This document shows positions 7,080-12,781 of a stretch of 12,781 nucleotides of DNA, one piece after another (the first letter of the stretch is position 1; each line of letters opens with the position of its first letter). Origin of the DNA: Spirochaetaceae bacterium (GTDB taxonomy: Bacteria > Spirochaetota > Spirochaetia > Treponematales > Breznakiellaceae). A program made the position numbers and the translations under genes. The stretch is taken from the NCBI GenBank assembly GCA_031269165.1, contig JAISZQ010000184.1:1-12781 (forward strand), given 5' to 3'. The notes under the pieces were generated by a model. That model made no database searches, was not told the origin of the DNA, and saw only the letters and a list, made by a program, of their open reading frames with translations.

Positions 7080-8537
7080 CTAACTTGTTGACAGTCCCGC
7101 GCACACCGCTTCGGCGGCGGCCTTTCCGTCGGCCATGGCGCGGACGACGAGGCTTGCCCCGTTGCGGGCGTCCCCGGCGGCCCAGACCTTCGGGTTGCTC
7201 GTGTGGAAACTGCCTCGTGTGCGGATGTTGCCCCGTTCGTCGGTTTCGAGGTTCAGCGCGGCGACAACCCCTTCCTGAACGACGTGGACAAAGCCCATCG
7301 CCAAAAGAACGAGGTCGGCACGGATGTCAAAGCCTGAGTCGGGAAGTTCGGCCATTACCGGGCGGCCGTTTTCCGTTTTCCACGCGACCGAAACCGCCTT
7401 CACGTTTTTGACCGCGCCGTTTTCGCCCTCAAACGCCTTTGTGTTCACCGACCAGAGCCGCTCGCAGCCCTCGTCGTGGGAACTGGACGTTTTCAGCACC
7501 TTGGGCCAGAGCGGCCACGGGTCGTCTTCTCCCCGGTGGAGTCCCGGCTTGGGCATCACCTCGATCTGCGTCACCTTCGCCGCGCCCTGCCGGTTCGCCG
7601 TACCGACACAGTCCGCCCCCGTGTCGCCGCCCCCGATGACGAGGACGTGTTTGCCGTACGCGTTGTCCGGCACATAGCCGTCCTCTTCCCCGGCAAGGTT
7701 GCGGTTTTGGGCGGAAAGATAGTCCAGAGCCTGAACGATGCCCGTCTGCTCGCGGCCCGGCGCGGCAAGTTCGCGGGGTTCGCGGGCCCCGATGGTGAGC
7801 AACACGAGGTCGAACTCCGCCGTGAGCGCCGCCCCGTCGATGAGCGTTATCCCGTTTGCCTCCGTCCCGAAACCATAGCGGGCGTTCCCGATACGCGCCC
7901 CCGTCTTGAAGACAACGCCCTCCCGCTCCATCAAATCGACGCGGCGGTCGATAAAACTCTTGTCCAGTTTGAAATTGGGGATGCCGTAACGCAGATAGCC
8001 CCCGACTTTCCGGTCCGCCTCGTAAACGGTCACCATAAACCCGGCCCGGTTAAGGTAAAACGCCGCGGAAAGCCCCGCCGGACCCGCCCCGACAACGGCC
8101 ACCCGCTTGCCGTTCCGCTTCTTGGGCGGACGCGGAATTACGAGGCCGTGCTGGAAAGCCTTCTCGATGAGGGCAAGCTCATTCTGCCGGATCGTCACAG
8201 GCTCGTCGTTAACGCCCAGCACACAGGAGGCCTCACAAAGCGCCGGACAGACCCGCCCCGTGAATTCGGGGAACGGATTTGTGTCCTGCAAAATCGCCCA
8301 CGCCCCCGTCCAGTCGCCCCGATAGAGCCGATCCTGCCATTCCGGCATCACGTTCCCCAGCGGACACGCCCAGTGGCAAAACGGCACCCCGCAATCCATA
8401 CAGCGGCTCGCCTGTTCCTGCCGCTCCGCATCCGTGAGCCGCGCCTCCACCTCGCTATAATCGTTGAGCCGCTCTTCAACCGGCCTGTAACCGGAAATCT
8501 TCCGGCGCACCTTCAAAAAACCCCGTGGGTCACCCAT
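7080..8537 (-). CDS. gltD: Glutamate synthase small subunit (NADPH oxidoreductase), GltD
   Basis: A 485-residue GltD-type protein that passes electrons from NADPH through FAD and Fe-S clusters to the glutamate synthase large subunit. The N-terminal Fe-S domain has Cys46, Cys49, Cys54, Cys58 (CMDCGVPFCHWAC) and a second group at Cys97, Cys101, Cys105. The FAD-binding Rossmann motif is VAVVGAGPAGLSAAFYLN (147-163), the NADPH-binding motif is VLVIGGGDTGADC (298-310), and the C-terminal FAD region is WAAGDARNGASLVVRAMADG. I start at 8537 because AAGGAG lies five bases before this ATG; the frame extends to a Met at 8573 without a ribosome site. No gltB is adjacent: the upstream gap of about 450 bases is structured repeat DNA. 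It may act with a distant GltB or in another flavoprotein role. Confidence 0.93.
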   Translation of the reverse strand: MGDPRGFLKVRRKISGYRPVEERLNDYSEVEARLTDAERQEQASRCMDCGVPFCHWACPLGNVMPEWQDRLYRGDWTGAWAILQDTNPFPEFTGRVCPALCEASCVLGVNDEPVTIRQNELALIEKAFQHGLVIPRPPKKRNGKRVAVVGAGPAGLSAAFYLNRAGFMVTVYEADRKVGGYLRYGIPNFKLDKSFIDRRVDLMEREGVVFKTGARIGNARYGFGTEANGITLIDGAALTAEFDLVLLTIGAREPRELAAPGREQTGIVQALDYLSAQNRNLAGEEDGYVPDNAYGKHVLVIGGGDTGADCVGTANRQGAAKVTQIEVMPKPGLHRGEDDPWPLWPKVLKTSSSHDEGCERLWSVNTKAFEGENGAVKNVKAVSVAWKTENGRPVMAELPDSGFDIRADLVLLAMGFVHVVQEGVVAALNLETDERGNIRTRGSFHTSNPKVWAAGDARNGASLVVRAMADGKAAAEAVCAGLSTS

Positions 8538-8542
8538 CGTCA

Positions 8543-8548
8543 CTCCTT
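8543..8548 (-). promoter_or_regulatory. Shine-Dalgarno AAGGAG deciding the gltD start
   Basis: Minus-strand AAGGAG followed by TGACG and ATG at 8537. This favours the MGDPRGFLKV start over the Met twelve codons upstream. Confidence 0.75.
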
Positions 8549-8590
8549 GCCTTTTGCGGAAACCGATAGACACAATCCTTTTTAAGCAAC

Positions 8591-8810
8591 AGGCGGGGGA
8601 AGTCTTCCACTACCCCCTCTACGGGGACAAAACCATGCAGCGCATGGTTTTGTGGGCGCACCCAAGCGTCCACGGATGGACGCATTCCCGAAGCACACCG
8701 TAGGCGTGCCGCGCCCCGGCCCGGAAGTCCGAAGCAGGACGCTGAGGGCTGTAGGGCCCCCCGAAGGCATCCTACCGGATGCCCCGCCCCCGAATCCCGG
8801 CGGGGAAGTT
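8591..8810. repeat. Hairpin-dense element upstream of gltD, related to the G-rich family
   Basis: Perfect stems: acaaaaccatgc-agc-gcatggttttgt (8627-8653, 12 bp), gcgtcca-cgga-tggacgc (8666-8683) and ggcatcc-tacc-ggatgcc (8766-8783); a seven-bp stem with one mismatch lies at about 8693-8709. On the minus strand the ends read gattcgggggcg and agggggtag...cttccccc, matching the order of words in the element at the right end of the window. An open frame at 8582-8829 (-) has no protein-like features. The gap 8811-8985 holds only the inverted repeats listed separately. Confidence 0.6.
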
Positions 8811-8847
8811 TAATCCCCAAAAGAATCACTACCTAAACTCGCTGTTT

Positions 8848-8928
8848 CCACGAACCATTCTAGCGAAAAAGCGGTGTTATGAAAAGATAAGGATTCGTGT
8901 GGTTGCATAGACCCGTTGTGGTTCGTGG
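8848..8928. repeat. 10-bp inverted repeat enclosing about 60 bases
   Basis: ccacgaacca (8848-8857) and tggttcgtgg (8919-8928) are perfect complements. The enclosed DNA is AT-richer than its surroundings and has no gene. Confidence 0.55.
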
Positions 8929-8952
8929 TTTTGAGAGCATTGCAGGCGTTTA

Positions 8953-8986
8953 AGGCTGTTCCAAAACTGACGTTTTGGAACAGCCT
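8953..8986. repeat. Perfect 15-bp hairpin at the end of rrf2, two facing repeat ends
   Basis: aggctgttccaaaac (8953-8967), loop tgac, gttttggaacagcct (8972-8986). The arm sequence matches the repeat end at 11294-11309 (ttttggaacaggctca). It may also stop rrf2 transcription, although no T-run follows on the minus strand. Confidence 0.75.
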
Positions 8987-9435
8987 CAAATGATATAATC
9001 AGGCTCCGCGTTGTCGTGCTTGTAGGCTTCGCGCAACTCGGCAAGGGTGATCGTGTCGACCGTGCGGGCGATACACTCGTAGAGCGCGCACCAGGTACGG
9101 CGGCTGGGACAGGCTTTCGCGTCGGGACAAATTTCCTCGTCGATACAGGCGGTCGGCTGTAACGGACCTTCCACCGCCCGGAGAATGTCGCCCGCGCTGA
9201 TCTGTTCGGGGGGTTTGGCGAGATAGTAACCGCCTTGCGGCCCGCGTACCCCTTGGATCAACCCCGCCTTGCGGAGCGGGATGAACAGTTGTTCGAGATA
9301 ACCCTCCGAGTAGCCTGATTTTTCGGCGATCTCACGAGTACTGGAAAACGATTCTTGGTCTTCCCGTGTTTCTTCGGTGAGCGCGAGATAGAGCAACGCT
9401 TCGAGCGAATACCGGCCTTTTGTTGATATTCTCAT
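8986..9435 (-). CDS. Rrf2-family transcriptional regulator, IscR-like with a Cys cluster
   Basis: A 149-residue Rrf2 regulator. The N-terminal winged helix (about 1-75) shows MRISTKGRYSLEALLYLA, SSTREIAEKSGYSEGYLEQLF and the wing GLIQGVRGPQGGYYLA. The sensor region carries Cys97-x5-Cys103-x5-Cys109, the spacing of the Fe-S ligands of IscR and NsrR, plus Cys116 and Cys121. The His that serves as fourth ligand three residues after the last Cys in IscR is Arg112 here, so the fourth ligand would differ. It starts three bases after the stop of the trans-sulfuration gene and probably regulates that operon, as CymR-type Rrf2 proteins do for cysteine/methionine genes. Unlike CymR it looks Fe-S-binding. 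The TGA stop forms the outermost bases of a repeat hairpin (8953-8986), so the extreme C-terminus may have been reset by the repeat. Confidence 0.92.
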   Translation of the reverse strand: MRISTKGRYSLEALLYLALTEETREDQESFSSTREIAEKSGYSEGYLEQLFIPLRKAGLIQGVRGPQGGYYLAKPPEQISAGDILRAVEGPLQPTACIDEEICPDAKACPSRRTWCALYECIARTVDTITLAELREAYKHDNAEPDYII

Positions 9436-9438
9436 AGA

Positions 9439-10581
9439 TTAACGGGGAATAGCCGCCTCCAAGTCTTCAATCAGGTCATCGGCATCCTCGATGCCGCAGG
9501 AAATACGGACAAGACGATCGTTCACGCCCGCCAAAAGCCGCATCGCCTCGGGAATTGCCGCGTGAGTCTGCACAAGCGGGTAGGTGATAAGCGATTCGAC
9601 CCCGCCCAGGCTCTCGGCAAAAAGAATGAGTTTGACGGAGGCGAGGAGTTGCGGGACATATTCGGTCTTTTTCAGATAGAACGAGATTATCCCCGAATGG
9701 CCGCGCGCTTGACGGGTTGAAAGCGAATACTGGGGATGGTCGTCGAAGCCGGTATAGAAAACCTTCTCGACGGACGGGTGGGCGCGGAGAAAGGCGGCAA
9801 TCTTTTTACCGTTTTCCTCGTGCTTTTCCATGCGGAGCGCGAGCGTCTTGAGCCCGCGCAAGGTGAGCCATGCGTCAAAGGGCGCGAGCGTCGCCCCTTC
9901 GCTCATCTGGGCGTGCCGCAACGCCCCTTCCGCCTCGTCGTTGGCATGGACGATGATCCCCGCAAGCGTGTCGTTGTGCCCGGAAAGGTACTTCGTCCCG
10001 CTGTGCACGACAAAATCCGCCCCCAGATCGAGCGGGTTCTGGAAATAGGGCGAGAGAAACGTGTTGTCAACGACAAGCAACCCGCCTGAACGATGGATAA
10101 AGTCGGCGCAGTACCGGATATCTGTCACCTTCATCATCGGGTTGGATGGGGTCTCGATGAAAAGCGCCTTTGTTTCCGGCCTCGCCGCCGCCTCAATCTT
10201 CGTACCGTCCGACGTGTCAACCCATGAAAAGGCGTAGCCGTAACGGGCGTAGTACTCGTTGAAAAGCCGGAACGTCCCGCCGTAGAGATCCTCGGACACG
10301 ATGAAGTGGTCGCCGGGCTTGAACAGTTTGATCAATGTGGAAATCGCGCCCATCCCGCTGGAAAAAGCCAGCCCGTATGTGCCATGTTCAAAAAGCGCCA
10401 TCGAGTCCTCAAGCTCTTTGCGCGTGGGGTTTTGACCGCGAGAGTAATCGTAACCCGTACTTTGGCCCAGTGCCGGGTGGCGAAACGTGGCGTTCTGAAA
10501 GATCGGTGTCGAAACCGCCCCCGTAACCGCTTCAAACGGCGTCGCGCCATGTACAAAAAGAGTTCCCGCTTTCCTCACCAT
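9439..10581 (-). CDS. Cys/Met metabolism PLP-dependent trans-sulfuration enzyme (cystathionine gamma-synthase/lyase type)
   Basis: A 380-residue member of the Cys/Met-metabolism PLP family. The PLP lysine is Lys197 in HSGTKYLSGHND (193-204). Asp172 in VDNTF contacts the pyridine nitrogen. Tyr46 and Arg48 in YDYSRGQNPTR supply the phosphate-binding pair from the neighbouring subunit, and SSGMGAI (74-80) holds the cofactor. The C-terminal ESLGGVESLITYP (324-336) is the usual substrate-binding region. The exact reaction (cystathionine gamma-synthase, cystathionine lyase, O-acetylhomoserine sulfhydrylase or methionine gamma-lyase) cannot be told from sequence here; residue numbering fits the short cystathionine gamma-synthase/beta-lyase type. 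A GGAG sits close upstream of ATG 10581 with a short spacing; the next codon is GTG, an alternative start. It is first in an operon with the Rrf2 regulator, suggesting Fe-S- or sulfur-responsive control. Confidence 0.93.
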   Translation of the reverse strand: MVRKAGTLFVHGATPFEAVTGAVSTPIFQNATFRHPALGQSTGYDYSRGQNPTRKELEDSMALFEHGTYGLAFSSGMGAISTLIKLFKPGDHFIVSEDLYGGTFRLFNEYYARYGYAFSWVDTSDGTKIEAAARPETKALFIETPSNPMMKVTDIRYCADFIHRSGGLLVVDNTFLSPYFQNPLDLGADFVVHSGTKYLSGHNDTLAGIIVHANDEAEGALRHAQMSEGATLAPFDAWLTLRGLKTLALRMEKHEENGKKIAAFLRAHPSVEKVFYTGFDDHPQYSLSTRQARGHSGIISFYLKKTEYVPQLLASVKLILFAESLGGVESLITYPLVQTHAAIPEAMRLLAGVNDRLVRISCGIEDADDLIEDLEAAIPR

Positions 10582-10610
10582 TTCTCCTTACCTTAGTCAA
10601 GCCCGCACCT

Positions 10611-10639
10611 ATCATACCCGAATGAAACACAATTGACAA
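10611..10639 (-). promoter_or_regulatory. Sigma70-type promoter for the trans-sulfuration/rrf2 operon, with a dyad at the -10
   Basis: Minus strand TTGTCA (10639-10634), 17-base spacer, TATGAT (10616-10611); each box matches consensus at five of six positions. The leader is about 23 bases, too short for a riboswitch. A short dyad TCAT-N6-ATGA (10612-10625) overlaps the -10 box and is a candidate operator for the Rrf2 protein; dyads this short also occur by chance. Confidence 0.6.
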
Positions 10640-10767
10640 GGCCCCGCGTTGCCTCATCCGGGCGACGTTATTTTTTTACCGGCAAAGGTTGTAGAATCAG
10701 CATAACTTTGAGCAATATGTCCGGCGGTTCTCACCTTGGGACGGCCAGCCCCGGGGGTCGGGGCCGT

Positions 10768-10909
10768 CTGGATTGCTTCACCCTTCGGGTTCGCAATGAC
10801 AATCCCGCCTCGTCATTGCGAGCGAAGCGAAGCAATCCAGTGTGAGGGCCTCCCCGTCTGGATTGCTTCGCCGCTAACGGTAACTATGTTGCCGCCGACT
10901 CGCAATGAC
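10768..10909. repeat. REP-like cluster 5a (three alternating units)
   Basis: Units: 10768-10800 (+, inner accc-ttc-gggt), 10811-10840 (-), 10858-10909 (+, inner loop with ggtaac-tat-gttgcc). A half unit (-) follows at 10920-10930. The upstream stretch 10640-10767 has a GC-rich ggccagcccc/ggggcc foldback but no gene. Confidence 0.9.
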
Positions 10910-10996
10910 AACGCCCCCCGTCATTGCGATAAGCAGGGGTCACCCGACTGGCCTAATCGGGGGTCGGGGTCGGCCAGCCCAAGATGCCTTCTCCGT

Positions 10997-11138
10997 CTGG
11001 ATTGCTTCACCCTTCGGGTTCGCAATGACAATCCCGCCTCGTCATTGCGAGCGAAGCGAAGCAATCCAGTGCGAGGGCCTCTCCGTCTGGATTGCTTCGC
11101 CGCTAACGACAACTATGTTGCCGCCGACTCGCAATGAC
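10997..11138. repeat. REP-like cluster 5b, tandem copy of 5a at 229-base offset
   Basis: Units 10997-11029 (+), 11040-11069 (-) and 11087-11138 (+) repeat 5a base for base apart from a handful of differences (for example ggtaac versus gacaac in the last unit). Confidence 0.9.
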
Positions 11139-11186
11139 AACCTCTTATCCGCGAAAATCCGCGCAATCCGTGGTCAACCCTCATCC

Positions 11187-11235
11187 CATTCATTTTCCAT
11201 TCTCCATTTATCATTTTCAATTCGCGCGAAGCGCG
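11187..11235 (-). repeat. Inverted copy of the hairpin plus aatgga-tract composite
   Basis: The minus strand reads cgcgc-ttc-gcgcg (11235-11223) followed by aattgaaaatg and aaatggagaatggaaaatg, the same arrangement as 134-180. Confidence 0.7.
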
Positions 11236-11242
11236 TAACATA

Positions 11243-11253
11243 CCCCCCCCCCC
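11243..11253 (+). repeat. Homopolymer tract of 11 C, close to an A8 run
   Basis: C11 (11243-11253) then atcc and A8 (11258-11265). The C-run ends about 57 bases upstream of the -35 box of the oxidoreductase promoter. Confidence 0.85.
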
Positions 11254-11263
11254 ATCCAAAAAA

Positions 11264-11309
11264 AATCACAGCGGAGACTTGCGTCCCGCAGGGTTTTGGA
11301 ACAGGCTCA
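11264..11309 (-). repeat. Solo end of the short terminal-inverted-repeat element
   Basis: Aligns as the inverse of 12627-12671 over about 46 bases, sharing aatcacagc, gag, ctt, the gc.ggg block and gaacag. It ends at ttttggaacaggctca, directly before the TTGACA box of the oxidoreductase promoter. Confidence 0.65.
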
Positions 11310-11310
11310 C

Positions 11311-11339
11311 TTGACAAAAGGGCAGGGGAATGCTAATCT
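11311..11339 (+). promoter_or_regulatory. Near-consensus sigma70 promoter for the oxidoreductase gene
   Basis: Perfect TTGACA (11311-11316), 17-base spacer, TGC-TAATCT (-10 at 11334-11339, extended -10). Predicted start is near 11346; the leader carries AGGAG (11355-11359) six bases before ATG 11366. The -35 box begins one to two bases after the end of the repeat at 11264-11309. Confidence 0.7.
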
Positions 11340-11365
11340 ATTGGAGTCTTTGAGAGGAGTGGTTT

Positions 11366-12451
11366 ATGGCAACGATAAAAATAGGAATCGTGGGAGCGGG
11401 CGGCATGGCGCGTTACCACTACGACGGGTTTACGAAGGCGGGCGCGGAAATCACCGCCATCGCCGATGTGAACACAGAGCGGGTGAAGGAATTCGCGGTT
11501 CCGCGCGGCATAAAAAAGACGTACGACTCGCTGGCGCGGATGCTGGAAGCGGAAAAGGATATTGACGCGGTGTCGATCATCACGCCGAACAAATTCCACA
11601 AGCCGCTGATCATTGAGGCGCTCGAAAAAGGACGGCACGTGTTCTGCGAAAAACCGCCCGCCCTCAACGCGGCGGAAATGAAAGAAATCGTGGCCGCCGT
11701 TCAAAAAAGCGGCAAAAAACTTTTGTTCGACTTCAACAACCGCGCCCGTCCCGAATCACAGGCGATGCTCTCCTACCTCAAAAGCGGCAAGGCCGGGCGC
11801 ATCAATTCCGCTCAGGCGACGTGGATACGGCGGGCGGGCATCCCCGGTTTTGGCGGCTGGTTCACCACGAAAGCCCTTTCAGGCGGCGGCCCGGTCATCG
11901 ACCTGCTCCACATGATAGACCTCGCGCTTTATTTTATGGGGTACCCGGAACCTTCCTTCGCGCTTGCGAGCGTTTTCTACGACTTCATGGGTAACAAGGC
12001 GTTCAAGGGGCCGTGGGGCATCGCGGATGCGGCGGGTGGCATTACCGATGTCGAATCGGCCTGTCACGCCTTCCTCACGTTCAAGAGCGGCCAGTGTCTC
12101 ACGATCCGCAACTCGTGGGCGGAGATGAACGAAGGCGAGGTTGTCTCCGTCGTGTTTCAGGGACAAAAGGCCGGGGGCAAAGTCGAGCGCGTGTTTCAGC
12201 GCGAGGGATTTGACGAGACAAGCATCGACGCCTGCAAAATCTTCACCGAGGAAAACGGCATTCATCTCAACATTGACCTCTTAACGGAGCAGGACGAGAC
12301 GATGGGACGCACGGCGGCGGCGGCGAACTTTGTCAAGACGCTTGCCGGAGAGGCCGCGCCGCTCAACACGCCGGACGAGGCCCTTATTTTAATGAAGATA
12401 ATCGACGCATTGTACGAATCGGCGGCTTCGGGAAAACCCGTTGCGGTTTGA
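11366..12451 (+). CDS. Gfo/Idh/MocA-family NAD(P)-dependent oxidoreductase
   Basis: A 361-residue predicted dehydrogenase of the Gfo/Idh/MocA family, which oxidises or reduces sugars, cyclitols and related polyols. The N-terminal Rossmann fold opens with IGIVGAGGMARYHYDGF (6-22) and continues with an acidic residue in IADVN (32-36), hinting at NAD preference. The family motif CEKPPAL (94-100) supplies Lys96. The C-terminal alpha/beta domain carries GWFTTKALSGGGPVIDLLHMIDLALYFMG (about 164-192 when read as one segment), with Asp179 and His182 in the DxxH position expected for catalysis. Length is typical. The substrate cannot be named. The gene is monocistronic, with a strong promoter, a good ribosome site and a likely terminator at 12478-12518. 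Confidence 0.92.
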   Translation: MATIKIGIVGAGGMARYHYDGFTKAGAEITAIADVNTERVKEFAVPRGIKKTYDSLARMLEAEKDIDAVSIITPNKFHKPLIIEALEKGRHVFCEKPPALNAAEMKEIVAAVQKSGKKLLFDFNNRARPESQAMLSYLKSGKAGRINSAQATWIRRAGIPGFGGWFTTKALSGGGPVIDLLHMIDLALYFMGYPEPSFALASVFYDFMGNKAFKGPWGIADAAGGITDVESACHAFLTFKSGQCLTIRNSWAEMNEGEVVSVVFQGQKAGGKVERVFQREGFDETSIDACKIFTEENGIHLNIDLLTEQDETMGRTAAAANFVKTLAGEAAPLNTPDEALILMKIIDALYESAASGKPVAV

Positions 12452-12477
12452 ATAAATGGAATATAAGAATAGTCCAC

Positions 12478-12518
12478 GGATTGCGCCGTATACGGCGATC
12501 CAGATTTTTAGTTTTTTT
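12478..12518 (+). terminator. Likely intrinsic terminator of the oxidoreductase gene
   Basis: A hairpin built on the perfect palindrome cgccgtatacggcg (12484-12497), extended by ggat/atcc with a two-base bulge (12478-12501). It is followed after four bases by TTTTT (12505-12509) and T7 (12512-12518). It lies 27 bases after the stop. Confidence 0.5.
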
Positions 12519-12614
12519 GTCCGCGAATGTGTGCCATACATGGCGTTGCGAATACGCGCTGATAGTATGTATTATTCGTAACGCCAATGGCGCTTATTCG
12601 CGCCATTCGCGGAC
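12519..12614. repeat. Large nested palindrome downstream of the oxidoreductase gene
   Basis: Outer arms gtccgcgaatg (12519-12529) and cattcgcggac (12604-12614) are perfect. Inner arms ggcgttgcgaata (12542-12554) and tattcgtaacgcc (12573-12585) pair with one mismatch. A small palindrome gccatacatggc lies at 12533-12544. No gene is present. Confidence 0.7.
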
Positions 12615-12626
12615 CCAAATTCTTAA

Positions 12627-12778
12627 GAGTCTGTTCAATAACCCCGCAGGATGTAAGCCTCTGCTGTGATTCGGGGGCGTTACGGGGGTCTGACCCCCGT
12701 TGAAGGGGGTAGCGTAGGGCGTAGACCGGAGCGAGGGGGAAGGCTTTCCCCCTTTTGCTGGGTTTTTAAACAGACTTT
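12627..12778. mobile_element. Short non-autonomous element with terminal inverted repeats (MITE-like)
   Basis: Ends agtctgttcaataaccc (12629-12645) and gggtttttaaacagact (12760-12776) are inverted repeats with 15 of 17 positions matching. The interior carries the G-rich block (gggggcgtt...gggggtagcgta...gaccggagcg...ggggaaggctttcccc) also found in nadE. No coding capacity. No clear target-site duplication can be judged, because the right end touches the window edge. Confidence 0.6.
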
Positions 12779-12781
12779 GAG

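Noticed and set aside
7476..8585. 369-codon plus-strand frame opposite gltD
   Set aside because: Antisense shadow of a gene with complete Fe-S, FAD and NADPH motifs.
10582..10610. SAM or other riboswitch before the trans-sulfuration gene
   Set aside because: The predicted leader is only about 23 bases.

Overview
The window reads as a chromosomal segment of a host-associated spirochaete, most likely a Treponema relative of the insect-gut type. This is an inference. It rests on a spirochaete-style lipoprotein carrying short Gly-rich beta-helix repeats, an ApbE/Ftp flavin transferase made as a lipoprotein, and very repeat-rich intergenic DNA. No rRNA or other marker gene is present to prove it. 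Base composition is GC-rich in the genes.

Layout. A surface-type beta-helix lipoprotein (446-1675, +) is followed by a two-gene operon (2105-3494, +): an ABC-3 family zinc/manganese permease and a small membrane-anchored protein resembling the C-terminal part of YcgQ/TIGR03943 proteins. Convergent to it is nadE-apbE (6773 to 3913, -): glutamine-dependent NAD+ synthetase and FAD:protein FMN transferase, a cofactor pair. Next on the minus strand come gltD (8537-7080) and a separate two-gene operon (10581 to 8986) with a trans-sulfuration PLP enzyme and an IscR-like Rrf2 regulator. Last is a plus-strand Gfo/Idh/MocA oxidoreductase (11366-12451) with a near-consensus promoter.

Almost every gap between transcription units is filled with repeats. 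Five gaps carry REP-like units with outer arms ctggattgctt...cgcaatgac. The units come in triplets of strictly alternating orientation, and their inner parts are swapped between several mini-hairpins. Other gaps carry a second family: G-rich elements and short elements with terminal inverted repeats (around ctgttccaaaaccc). One member of the G-rich family lies in frame inside nadE, where it encodes the linker between the glutaminase and synthetase domains. This is the most striking observation in the window.

Other points of interest are a probably leaderless nadE mRNA, a rrf2 stop codon that lies within a repeat end, and a C11 homopolymer upstream of the oxidoreductase promoter. I see no CRISPR array, defence island, prophage, tRNA or rRNA, and no complete transposase gene.
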